DNA from: an uncultured Cytophagales bacterium
GTDB taxonomy: Bacteria > Bacteroidota > Bacteroidia > Cytophagales > UBA9547
DNA: 50,460 nucleotides
Reading direction: 5' to 3'
Assembly: GCA_945957555.1 (NCBI GenBank)
Contig: CAMFLX010000017.1
Location: forward strand, 1 to 50,460
Shown here in pieces: positions 42,792 to 50,460 of this stretch. A program made the translations under genes and the position numbers. Numbering within the stretch: position 1 is the stretch's first letter; each line of letters starts with the position of its first letter. Under the pieces are notes generated by a model that worked only from the letters and a program-made list of their open reading frames with translations, was not told where the DNA came from and did no database searches.

Positions 42792-43958
42792 ATGGTACCA
42801 ACAAAACAAAGTAAAAGCACTAAATTACAGGCTCCTGTCAAAACTTATTTCTGGACAGACTTGACCACTATTTACACAAATACGATATGTGCACTTTTAT
42901 TGATGATTGGGTATTTGGTATTTTACAATAAAGCTGAAATGTCGTTTTATACCGCTCCTAACATTCCCTCAATTACTTTTTTTACTGATAAAGCCGATAA
43001 TGGGAACTCCTCTATAAATAAGACTTGGCAAAACGATACTTCAGTTGGTATAGAATGTACCTTAAGAAAGGGCTTTCTTTTTCCATATTCCGGTTTTGAG
43101 ATTCCAAGCCAAAACCATAAAGATCTAGACATATCAGTTTATAATAGGGTTCAAGTAGAGCTATCAGTTCGAAACATTGCGCATCTTTTCATGTACTTAA
43201 CACTGAAAGATAGTCAGGTAAAAGACACTTCAAATAGACTACTATTAAGACGAGTCCTAATAGATATTAGTGTTCGTGACTCTAATCAGACTTTGAGAAT
43301 AAATATTGAAGACTTTACAACTCCAGACTGGTGGTATACCATAGTGCACCAGCCTAAAACAGATTTCGGAGATCCAGAATGGGATAAACTCCAAAGTATT
43401 ATTTTCTCCACAGGTATAAATCCCAAACTCGACGAACCGTGTGCTTTCAGTATAAAACAAATAATTTTTAGTAGGGACAACTCTTCCGTGTTATTAGTGA
43501 TGATTGGCATACAAAGCCTAGTAATGCTTGCGTCTTTCCTTTTACACCATCAGAGAAGCAATCAATTAGATGTGCCCCAAATTATTATAGATATTAATTA
43601 TAAAGCCATTCATACCAAAGAAAACAGACTTGACCAATATAAGCACGACTTCTTGGATTTTATACATGAAAACTTTACCGATTCCGAATTAAGCCTTAAA
43701 CAGGTATCAAAAGCAACTGGGATTAATGAAAAGCTTATATCACAAACTATTGCTGAAAAATTTAATTGCAATTTCAAAACCTATATCAACCAGATCAGGA
43801 TCATCGAATCAAAAAGACTTTTGGTAGAATCAGATCTTAACATTGGCGAAATTGCTTACAAAACAGGATTTAATAGTCCAGCAAACTTCAATAGAGTTTT
43901 TAAAACATTTATGGGGATTACTCCTACCGAATTCATCCAGATGCATAAGACAAATTGA
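42792..43958 (+). CDS. Membrane-anchored AraC-family transcriptional regulator
   Basis: A 388-residue protein of unusual layout. A short cytosolic N-terminus leads into one membrane helix (about 28-46), then a periplasmic domain of about 185 residues rich in beta strands (VQVELSVRNIAHLFMYLTL, RVLIDISV, LRINIEDFTTPDWW) that looks like a carbohydrate-binding jelly roll. A second membrane helix follows (about 232-252), and last an AraC HTH domain (about 300-383: LSLKQVSKATGINEKLISQTIAEKF, then IGEIAYKTGFNSPANFNRVFKTFMGITPTEF). This suggests a one-component signal transducer that senses an extracytoplasmic ligand. Nothing adjacent reveals its regulon. Confidence 0.8.
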   Translation: MVPTKQSKSTKLQAPVKTYFWTDLTTIYTNTICALLLMIGYLVFYNKAEMSFYTAPNIPSITFFTDKADNGNSSINKTWQNDTSVGIECTLRKGFLFPYSGFEIPSQNHKDLDISVYNRVQVELSVRNIAHLFMYLTLKDSQVKDTSNRLLLRRVLIDISVRDSNQTLRINIEDFTTPDWWYTIVHQPKTDFGDPEWDKLQSIIFSTGINPKLDEPCAFSIKQIIFSRDNSSVLLVMIGIQSLVMLASFLLHHQRSNQLDVPQIIIDINYKAIHTKENRLDQYKHDFLDFIHENFTDSELSLKQVSKATGINEKLISQTIAEKFNCNFKTYINQIRIIESKRLLVESDLNIGEIAYKTGFNSPANFNRVFKTFMGITPTEFIQMHKTN

Positions 43959-44071
43959 ATTTCGTATACAAATGCACCTCCCTAAAGAGCTATTCAAATG
44001 AGTAGAAAACCGCTAATCAATGATTTTTATGGAAAAATGAACTCCACCCTTAGCTTTCCAGTTTCTTTAAT

Positions 44072-44079
44072 TAATTTTG
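44072..44079 (+). promoter_or_regulatory. Putative -7 box overlapping the upstream end of uvrC
   Basis: TAATTTTG, a TAnnTTTG match ending six bases before the ATG at 44086. If used, the uvrC message would be nearly leaderless. No solid -33 box was found. Confidence 0.25.
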
Positions 44080-44085
44080 CTACCA

Positions 44086-45885
44086 ATGAGTCTCGAATCC
44101 GACATAAAAGAAATTGTTGCCAAACTTCCAGATGCACCTGGTGTCTATAAATATTTCAATGGCGATACTATTGTATATGTTGGCAAAGCCAAGAATCTAA
44201 AGAAAAGGGTATCAAGCTACTTCAACAAAAATCAAATAAGTTACAAAACTCAACGTTTGGTCAGTCAGATTACCAACATAGAGTTCATTGTAGTCTCAAG
44301 TGAAAGGGATGCACTCCTACTTGAAAACAATTTAATCAAAAATTTACAACCACGATATAATATCAATCTCAAGGACGACAAATCATACCCTTACATTTGT
44401 GTGACTAAGGAGCGATTTCCAAGAGTTTTTCCAATAAGAAGGCGCGTAAAAGCACTGGGAACGTACTTTGGCCCATATACTAAAGTAAGTGATTTAAGGG
44501 AAACGCTAGAGCTAGTACAACGTTTGTACACTATTCGCACTTGTAGACTTAGCCTTTCAAAAGAAAATGTAGAATCAGGTAAATTCAAGGTTTGCCTTGA
44601 ATACCATATTCACAACTGTAAAGGACCTTGCGAAAATCTACAAACGGAAGAAGATTACAATGAAGACATTAAACAGGTAATAAATATCCTTAGAGGAAGA
44701 ATCTCAGAAGCAAAACACCGGCTCATTGAGAAAATGAATGAATTGGCCTCGAAATTGGAATTTGAGAAAGCACAACAGGTTAAGGAGAGTCTTGACAAAC
44801 TAGAAATGTTCAAGTCCAAATCTCAAGTGGTGAGTGAAAAATTCAAAGATCTGGAAGTATACAGCATTATTTCGGAAGAGAAAATTGCGTATATGAATTT
44901 CATAAAAGTAATTGAGGGCAGAATAATACACTCAGAAACCAAGTCCGTAAAGAAAGTTCTTGATGAAACTGATGAGGAGATTTTAGCGTTTTTTATCAAC
45001 TATATCCGCATAGAGACGCAAAGCGAGGCGGAAGAGGTAATTACAAATATTGTAATAGAAGAAACTGGTGGAATCAATTTTAGTATTCCTGATAGAGGAG
45101 AAAAAAAGGACCTACTGGATCTATCACTGAGAAATATACTCGAGTACAAACGCCATAAAATCGGTAAAGAGCAAGACGACGAAGAACAAACCAATACAAC
45201 GCTAAAACTCTTGCAGAAAGACTTGAGTTTGAAAACACTTCCTTTACATATAGAGTGTTTTGACAACTCAAACATTCAAGGTACCAATCCTGTAGCAGGA
45301 ATGGTCTGTTTCAAAAATGGCAAACCAGCAAAGAAGGAATACCGTCATTTTAATATCAAAACTGTTGTCGGGCCCGACGACTTTAGTTCCATGCATGAAG
45401 TGGTAGGAAGGAGATATTCTAGAATGATCTCAGAAAATCAGGCTTTGCCAGATCTTATTATTATTGATGGTGGCAAGGGACAACTAGGAGCAGCCGTTGA
45501 TGCACTCAAAGAAGTTGGGGCTTATGGCAAAGTAGCAGTAATCAGTGTGGCAAAAAGACTGGAGGAGATATACACACCAGGCGATGAGTTTCCCTTACAC
45601 TTGGATAAGAAATCTCCATCACTAAGACTTATTCAACAAATCCGTGATGAGGTCCATAATTATGCAATTACATTCCACAGAAAACAACGATCAAAGAATG
45701 CCAACATCTCAGAACTTGAATCCATCAAAGGTATCAGTAAAGAAACCATTAAAATTCTCTACAGAGAGTTTAAAACCATCAAAAAAATAAAGGCTGCCAC
45801 ATCGCAAGAACTTGTGAGGACTGTAGGAACCCGAAACGCAAACGTGCTACTCAAGTGGATTGACGAAACCAAAACCCAGAGCTAA
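44086..45885 (+). CDS. uvrC: Excinuclease ABC subunit C
   Basis: A 599-residue UvrC, the dual-incision nuclease of nucleotide excision repair. The GIY-YIG domain (APGVYKYFNGDTIVYVGKAKNLKKRVSSYF, near residues 15-44) makes the 3' cut. A UVR motif (MNELASKLEFEKAQQVKESLDKLE, about 210-235) binds UvrB. The RNase H-like endonuclease domain includes HIECFDNSNIQGTNPVAGMVCF and LIIIDGGKGQLGAA, and a C-terminal helix-hairpin-helix closes the protein. The open frame can be extended to a TTG at 44077, but the ATG at 44086 is preferred, since the TTG overlaps a likely promoter box. It ends only three bases before the convergent nhaA stop. Confidence 0.95.
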   Translation: MSLESDIKEIVAKLPDAPGVYKYFNGDTIVYVGKAKNLKKRVSSYFNKNQISYKTQRLVSQITNIEFIVVSSERDALLLENNLIKNLQPRYNINLKDDKSYPYICVTKERFPRVFPIRRRVKALGTYFGPYTKVSDLRETLELVQRLYTIRTCRLSLSKENVESGKFKVCLEYHIHNCKGPCENLQTEEDYNEDIKQVINILRGRISEAKHRLIEKMNELASKLEFEKAQQVKESLDKLEMFKSKSQVVSEKFKDLEVYSIISEEKIAYMNFIKVIEGRIIHSETKSVKKVLDETDEEILAFFINYIRIETQSEAEEVITNIVIEETGGINFSIPDRGEKKDLLDLSLRNILEYKRHKIGKEQDDEEQTNTTLKLLQKDLSLKTLPLHIECFDNSNIQGTNPVAGMVCFKNGKPAKKEYRHFNIKTVVGPDDFSSMHEVVGRRYSRMISENQALPDLIIIDGGKGQLGAAVDALKEVGAYGKVAVISVAKRLEEIYTPGDEFPLHLDKKSPSLRLIQQIRDEVHNYAITFHRKQRSKNANISELESIKGISKETIKILYREFKTIKKIKAATSQELVRTVGTRNANVLLKWIDETKTQS

Positions 45886-45888
45886 AGA

Positions 45889-47076
45889 TTACTTATGAAT
45901 AAACTTTAAGAATAAATATCCTACTAGTCCACTTAATGTGGATGTAACGATAATAACCAATTTGCTGTTATCAATCAATGCTGCATCTCCTGCAAAAGCC
46001 AAAGTTGTCACAAATATAGACATTGTAAAACCAATACCTCCCAAAAAGCCCATACCTACCACATCAGACCATTGGACTCCCGAGGGCAGTGCACTAATTT
46101 TTGTCTTTACCGCAAGATAGGTTGAACCAAAAATCCCTAATACTTTTCCTGCAAACAAACCCAAGAATATACCGAGACTTACCTTGACATTCATATCACC
46201 AATAGAAGAGGTATTGATACTAATTGCCGTATTCGCAATTGCAAATATTGGCATAATTACAAAATTGATAGGACGATGTAAGTGATGCACTAACCATGCT
46301 GGCAAAGTATATTTATCAGTATATTTTACATCAAATGGAATGGCTAATGCTAAAAGTACCCCAGCAATAGTAGCATGTACACCAGAATGCAGCATAAAAT
46401 ACCACAAAAATAGTCCACCAATCAAATACAAAGTCAAAGACCTGATCTTCAGCCTATTTAGCAACAGTAATAACAAAAAAGAGCCAAAACTCAATAACAA
46501 ATAACTTACATTAAATTCTCCCCCATAAAAGAGTGCAATTACTACGATAGCACCAAGGTCGTCGATCACTGCAAGTGCCATTAAGAACACTTTCAAATTA
46601 CTTGGAATCTTGTTTCCGAGAAGAGATAAAGCACCCAACGCAAAAGCAATATCAGTGGCCATAGGTATTCCAAAACCCCTCAAATCACCATTCACCAGAT
46701 TAGTACAAGTATAAAATAAAGCTGGTACAATCATTCCACCTAAAGCAACTAATAGAGGCAACAAAGCACCTTTTACACTAGAAAGCTCTCCGTCAATCAG
46801 TTCTCTTTTGATCTCTAGGCCTACAAAAAGAAAAAAAACAGCCATAAGACCGTCATTGACCCATTCTAGTAAACCATGTTTGAGCGACCAAGTTCCAAAT
46901 GATAGACCCAGTGGTGTTTCCCAAATATGAAGATAGTTTTCACCAAAGGAAGAATTAGCCAAAAATAGCGAGAGTAATGTACAAATAATCAATACAATAC
47001 CTGCTGACTGCTGCCCATCCAGAAACTCCTTGAAATTGAAAAAAAATTTTCTGTCCTTGTCGGTTTTGTACCCCAT
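45889..47076 (-). CDS. nhaA: Na+/H+ antiporter NhaA
   Basis: A 395-residue inner-membrane antiporter with about twelve hydrophobic segments, exchanging sodium for protons in pH and salt homeostasis. The family's ion-binding residues are present: the Asp-Asp pair 172-173 in LAVIDDLGAIVVIALFY, and TDIAFALG (141-148), the broken helix of TM4. VGLEIKREL and HLHRPINFVIMPIFAIANTAI are other family blocks. It begins right after the stop of the epimerase gene on the same strand, so they are probably cotranscribed. Confidence 0.95.
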   Translation of the reverse strand: MGYKTDKDRKFFFNFKEFLDGQQSAGIVLIICTLLSLFLANSSFGENYLHIWETPLGLSFGTWSLKHGLLEWVNDGLMAVFFLFVGLEIKRELIDGELSSVKGALLPLLVALGGMIVPALFYTCTNLVNGDLRGFGIPMATDIAFALGALSLLGNKIPSNLKVFLMALAVIDDLGAIVVIALFYGGEFNVSYLLLSFGSFLLLLLLNRLKIRSLTLYLIGGLFLWYFMLHSGVHATIAGVLLALAIPFDVKYTDKYTLPAWLVHHLHRPINFVIMPIFAIANTAISINTSSIGDMNVKVSLGIFLGLFAGKVLGIFGSTYLAVKTKISALPSGVQWSDVVGMGFLGGIGFTMSIFVTTLAFAGDAALIDNSKLVIIVTSTLSGLVGYLFLKFIHK

Positions 47077-47985
47077 TTATTTAATACTAAAACGACCCTT
47101 GATCTCCTTCAAGTTATTTACAAGGTCATGTTGATTGGAACGAAATTGAGTAATGGCATGGCTATTCTTAACTCTAATATGAGGAACCGTCAAATGATGA
47201 CTGGTAAATATAAATTCCATATCAGGATATAGCTCTTTAAGCACATCTATCAAATCTATCAGTGAAACAACATGGTCTGAAAGATTGTGGATTTGTGAAG
47301 AAACTTTTGGGGCCAACAGACCTTGTATACTTGCCACAATATTATCAATATGCACAAAGGATCTCTGTTGAAATCCCGTACCAAACAATTGGATTCTGTT
47401 GAAATAATGTGCATCCAGTACCAATTTGTTCAAAAAAGAATCAAATTTCAAAGATGGGCTATTCCCATATATAGACGACGCCCTCAATATATGTACATTA
47501 TAATCAGGCTTTCCTATAAATCTTTTCACATGCTCCTCCGCTCTAAGTTTTGATGAGCCATAAGCATCTGCTGGACTGGCATCAAAAGTATTTTCTATTA
47601 CTTCTTCTCCAGAGGTATATGGATATACTTTGGTGGTACTCAAGCTCACAAAATTCTTGATTCCTAAAGCTTCAATAGCATAGCAAAGTTCTGCTGTCCC
47701 CCAATGGTTGACTTGCTCCAATACATGTGGATGATCCAGATTTTTAGATTCAGCCAAATGTACGACTGCATCATGCCCAGCCATCGATTTTTTAAGGGTT
47801 CTGCTGTCTAAAATATCTCCTTTTACAAATTTTACGTTTTTTAAATTTTGGTTGATCATTAAGCCGAAATTATGACCCTCAAAATTATCGTAAACGGTTA
47901 TTTCTTCTGCTAAATTATTATCACTTAAGCTTTTTACCAAAGCCGACCCTACAAAGCCTGCTCCTCCAGTTATAAAAATTTTCAT
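47077..47985 (-). CDS. NAD-dependent epimerase/dehydratase (extended SDR)
   Basis: A 302-residue extended short-chain dehydrogenase. The N-terminal Rossmann motif is GGAGFVGSA (7-15). An acidic NAD-ribose-binding residue sits after the second strand (TVYDNFEG). The catalytic triad includes Ser/Thr in VSLSTTKVYPYTSGEEV and Tyr-x-x-x-Lys in YGSSKLRAEEH. Such proteins epimerise or dehydrate nucleotide sugars, but the substrate cannot be told. No glycosyltransferase or sugar-nucleotide gene is nearby. It lies upstream of nhaA without a gap, and 38 bp downstream of the cysH-type gene. Confidence 0.85.
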   Translation of the reverse strand: MKIFITGGAGFVGSALVKSLSDNNLAEEITVYDNFEGHNFGLMINQNLKNVKFVKGDILDSRTLKKSMAGHDAVVHLAESKNLDHPHVLEQVNHWGTAELCYAIEALGIKNFVSLSTTKVYPYTSGEEVIENTFDASPADAYGSSKLRAEEHVKRFIGKPDYNVHILRASSIYGNSPSLKFDSFLNKLVLDAHYFNRIQLFGTGFQQRSFVHIDNIVASIQGLLAPKVSSQIHNLSDHVVSLIDLIDVLKELYPDMEFIFTSHHLTVPHIRVKNSHAITQFRSNQHDLVNNLKEIKGRFSIK

Positions 47986-48023
47986 TTAAAAAGTTTTGTA
48001 TATTTAAAGATAGTGTACCAAAA

Positions 48024-48683
48024 TTATTTTTGAGTGATCAACTCTGTATTCAGACCACACTCTGTTTTATTCATTCCAAACCAGCGCCCTTCTCTCATGC
48101 TCCACTCAAAGTCAAATTTACGTGTACAAGGTTCACAACCTATCGAAAAATAACCTTTTTCTTCTAGAGGATGACTAGGAATATTGTTTTCCCTTAAATA
48201 TGTGGCAATCATTTTTTTATCCCAATCTAACATGGGGTGAAATCTGGTAACCCCATGTTTGCCACCTTGCTCTAAGCTGAAAGTTTTCCTTACAGAGCTT
48301 TGATCAGCACGCACACCATTAATCCAAATATCATATTCTCCCAAAATAGGCTCTAAAGGCACCACCTTGTTAAGATGACAGCAATAATCCGGATTACTTG
48401 TAAATAGAAAATTCCCATCAGCATCCTTTTGCAAGGTTTTAGGAGTTTCTGGGTGTACATCTATCGTCTTTAGGCCCAAAAGTGCTGTGATTTCATCTCT
48501 ATACTGAAGTGTTTCCGGGAAGTGGTACCCTGTATTGATAAAGTAAACAGGTATATTCCTATCTATTTTACTAAGCATATCGAGCAGGACAATACTGTGC
48601 GTTTGGAAAGACGAAGTCGTAAAAAGTTTTAAGCCTTTTGACTTATACTCTTCTATTTTGCTTCTAATTTCTTCAAAATTCAT
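48024..48683 (-). CDS. cysH: Assimilatory APS/PAPS reductase, iron-sulfur type
   Basis: A 219-residue phosphoadenylyl/adenylyl-sulfate reductase that makes sulfite for cysteine synthesis using thioredoxin. The PP-loop-like region is TTSSFQTHSIVLLDML. Cys101-Cys102 and Cys183-x-x-Cys186 are the two pairs that hold a [4Fe-4S] cluster, the mark of APS-using enzymes. Catalytic Cys209 is in TECGLN, where most relatives read ECGLH. No other sulfate-assimilation gene (cysD, cysN, cysI) is in the window. Tandem -7-like boxes lie at 48737-48752. Confidence 0.88.
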   Translation of the reverse strand: MNFEEIRSKIEEYKSKGLKLFTTSSFQTHSIVLLDMLSKIDRNIPVYFINTGYHFPETLQYRDEITALLGLKTIDVHPETPKTLQKDADGNFLFTSNPDYCCHLNKVVPLEPILGEYDIWINGVRADQSSVRKTFSLEQGGKHGVTRFHPMLDWDKKMIATYLRENNIPSHPLEEKGYFSIGCEPCTRKFDFEWSMREGRWFGMNKTECGLNTELITQK

Positions 48684-48736
48684 ATCATACTTTATACAAA
48701 AACCAATTATGGAAAACCATTAGTTCACATAAAAAG

Positions 48737-48752
48737 CAAAAATACAAAAATA
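48737..48752 (-). promoter_or_regulatory. Tandem -7-like boxes upstream of cysH
   Basis: Two back-to-back copies of TATTTTTG on the minus strand (48752-48745 and 48744-48737), each a TAnnTTTG match, in the 85-bp gap between the flavoprotein stop and cysH. They may give two alternative starts. No -33 box was identified. Confidence 0.3.
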
Positions 48753-48768
48753 CTTGCACTATATTGAA

Positions 48769-49977
48769 TTATATATGTTGAGATACAGCATAAGCCGTAC
48801 TCCATGCATTTTGAAAATTATATCCTCCTGTAACGCCATCAACGTTTATAACCTCCCCAGCAAAATATATACCTTCCACTATCTTACTTTGCATTGTCAA
48901 AGGATCTATCTCGGCCAAATCTACACCACCACATATCACAAACTCTTCTTTAAAAGTCGTTTTACCTTTAGCTTTATAGATAGAATTGGTGAGTAAATCA
49001 ACCAATTTGTTGAAAGATTTGGAACTCAAATCTGACCATTTTACCGAATCCGTAATACCCGACCCCTCACAAATGAATTCCCACAATCTCACAGGTAAGT
49101 CAAAAAGTGGATTTTTAAAAACATATTTCAGATAATGGTTTGACTTAAAAAACAAAAGTTGTTCTCGGACAAGGTCTTCGTTCTTAATATTTACCCAATT
49201 GATTTTCACCTCATACTCATATTCCATTTCATATAATTGTGATGCGGCGAATGCCGATAGTTTAATTACTGCTGGTCCACTAAGTCCCCAGTGGGTAATG
49301 AGCAAATCCCCCTTCTGTTCGAATGTAGTATTTAAAATCTTTATATAAACATCCTTGACTACAACCCCCATCAATTGAGTTATTTTTTTATCGATTAGAT
49401 TGAAAGTAAACAGCGACGGTATAGGCTTTATTATTCTATGACCTAAGGCCTCTATCAATTCATAATGTGAAAGTTGATTCCCTCCGCCAGAACATATCAC
49501 CAGCTTGTCCAATTTTATGTTTTCTACACCATTTAAAACAATTTTTATATTATTTTTAACTTTCCCTATAAAAGTACATTTGGCATTTGTTATTACCTTT
49601 ATTCCTAACTTATTACACATTCCTTCAAAGCAATCGATGATGCTTTGTGAGTCATCAGATACAGGGAAAACTCTTCCATCAGGCTCGATCTTTAATGCAA
49701 CACCATACTGCTTAAACCATGTAATAATACCATTATTATCAAAAGCATTATATATCTTTTTCAAATACTTTTCTCCTCTCGGATAACTTTTAAGAAAAAT
49801 GTTGGGTTTCGGTTCTCCATTGGTAACATTACATCTCCCCCCACCTGAAACCTTTACTTTTGAGAGTATTTTATGGGTTTTTTCGTATATACAAACCTCA
49901 TAACTAGGGTTTTTTATTTTTATATTTATTGCCGAAAAAAAACCAGCAGCACCCCCACCAATAATTCCAATTTTCAT
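48769..49977 (-). CDS. HI0933/YhiN-family FAD-dependent oxidoreductase
   Basis: A 402-residue flavoprotein. The N-terminal Rossmann dinucleotide motif is GIIGGGAAGFFSA (4-16), followed by the family-defining VSGGGRCNVTNG (about 44-55). Near the C-terminus are CGGVDLAEIDPLTMQSK and the FAD-contacting GIYFAGEVINVDGVTGGYNFQNAWSTAYA. The family is widespread but its reaction is unproven. There is no clear partner next to it. It diverges from the partial gene at the window's right edge. Confidence 0.88.
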   Translation of the reverse strand: MKIGIIGGGAAGFFSAINIKIKNPSYEVCIYEKTHKILSKVKVSGGGRCNVTNGEPKPNIFLKSYPRGEKYLKKIYNAFDNNGIITWFKQYGVALKIEPDGRVFPVSDDSQSIIDCFEGMCNKLGIKVITNAKCTFIGKVKNNIKIVLNGVENIKLDKLVICSGGGNQLSHYELIEALGHRIIKPIPSLFTFNLIDKKITQLMGVVVKDVYIKILNTTFEQKGDLLITHWGLSGPAVIKLSAFAASQLYEMEYEYEVKINWVNIKNEDLVREQLLFFKSNHYLKYVFKNPLFDLPVRLWEFICEGSGITDSVKWSDLSSKSFNKLVDLLTNSIYKAKGKTTFKEEFVICGGVDLAEIDPLTMQSKIVEGIYFAGEVINVDGVTGGYNFQNAWSTAYAVSQHI

Positions 49978-50074
49978 ACATATAACAAGTTTTATAAAAT
50001 ATGTAATATTTTAATTATTTTTATACAACTATAAAACTACTCTTACCGTAAAAATAGCTAAAAATAACTGGGAT

Positions 50075-50460
50075 TTGGGTAGAATTAACTTTTACTTATT
50101 AAATTATCTAAGAGTAGCTTTATTATTCATTGCAGTGAGCATCGTTATCTATTTGATTTTCAGACAAGATGACGAAAAGGGTGTATTTGCTATAAACCAA
50201 AGCAATGTTAGGGGGGACACAAGCATCCCTAACAGATACAACCATCTTGCTGAGAAATATTTAACTACTGAACTGGAAAGGGGTCACGAATTGGCTGCCA
50301 AAGCTGCCTTTTTTTCAAAATCAATTGGCTATCCTGAAGGCGAAGCCAAAGGCTATTTTATTTTGTCACAATATAACTTATCAAATAACAACGATGAAAA
50401 GGCTGTTGAATATGCCGAAAAAGCAAACAACATCTACATAAAAATAAATGATTACAAGGC
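50075..50460 (+). CDS. Membrane-anchored TPR protein, 5' part only
   Basis: An open frame that runs off the right edge. It opens after a TAA at 50012. There is no ATG, and TTG at 50075 gives the most sensible start, followed by a membrane helix (VALLFIAVSIVIYLIFR). About 95 further residues resemble tetratricopeptide repeats (HELAAKAAFFSKSIGYPEGEAKGYFILSQY, then EKAVEYAEKANNIYIKIND). This plan is common for the N-terminus of Bacteroidota TPR-containing sensor kinases or LuxR-type regulators, but the diagnostic part lies beyond the window. Confidence 0.6.
   Translation, partial: MGRINFYLLNYLRVALLFIAVSIVIYLIFRQDDEKGVFAINQSNVRGDTSIPNRYNHLAEKYLTTELERGHELAAKAAFFSKSIGYPEGEAKGYFILSQYNLSNNNDEKAVEYAEKANNIYIKINDYK

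Noticed and set aside
1-50460. CRISPR arrays, tRNA/rRNA genes, insertion sequences, integrase or prophage genes
   Set aside because: Looked for throughout. No regularly spaced direct repeats, no cloverleaf-like sequence in gaps and no transposase or integrase motif was seen.

Overview
The window looks like a chromosomal segment of a member of the Bacteroidota. It is AT-rich. Several genes are preceded by the phylum's TAnnTTTG-type -7 box. It carries outer-membrane barrels and a 7TM-DISM histidine kinase of the Bacteroidota kind, and above all a subtype-iii type VI secretion system (T6SSiii), which is known only from this phylum. The genus cannot be fixed from the sequence; a Cytophagales-like or related free-living lineage is a guess.

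Layout. 1-4.0 kb: a minus-strand operon of an Omp85-type barrel, a 7TM-DISM histidine kinase and a DJ-1/PfpI protein. 4.2-8.3 kb: O-methyltransferase plus LysM lytic transglycosylase (one operon), then a RhlE-type RNA helicase. 8.7-12.2 kb: a WGR-domain protein convergent with an alpha-glucan phosphorylase-family protein that lacks the usual PLP lysine. 12.4-20.3 kb: housekeeping genes (ArgD-like aminotransferase, MscL, MurA with Asp in place of the catalytic Cys, a small barrel, phosphofructokinase, superoxide dismutase), plus a 570-bp intergenic region holding a GC-richer islet with inverted repeats.

20.5-35.4 kb: the T6SSiii cluster in three blocks. tssE-tssF is on plus. A tightly packed seven-gene operon (tssN, tssK, a TssO, a second TssO-like protein, a PKD-domain protein, tssR, tssG) is on minus. 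clpV-tssB-tssC-tssD(hcp) is on plus. Together they encode the sheath, tube, unfoldase, baseplate and the Bacteroidota-specific envelope complex. No VgrG spike, PAAR tip, obvious effector/immunity pair or TssQ-like lipoprotein is present, so these must lie elsewhere if the machine works. Behind hcp lies a 530-bp non-coding stretch and then an unrecognised barrel plus lipoprotein pair.

37.5-42.3 kb: the translation/transcription operon rimP-nusA-infB on minus, with a recognisable promoter and, unusually, an intrinsic-terminator-like hairpin squeezed between promoter and rimP. 42.8-50.4 kb: a membrane-anchored AraC-type regulator, UvrC, NhaA, an NAD-dependent epimerase, an APS/PAPS reductase, a HI0933-family flavoprotein and the 5' part of a membrane-anchored TPR protein running off the end. 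No tRNA, rRNA, CRISPR array, insertion sequence or prophage was recognised.
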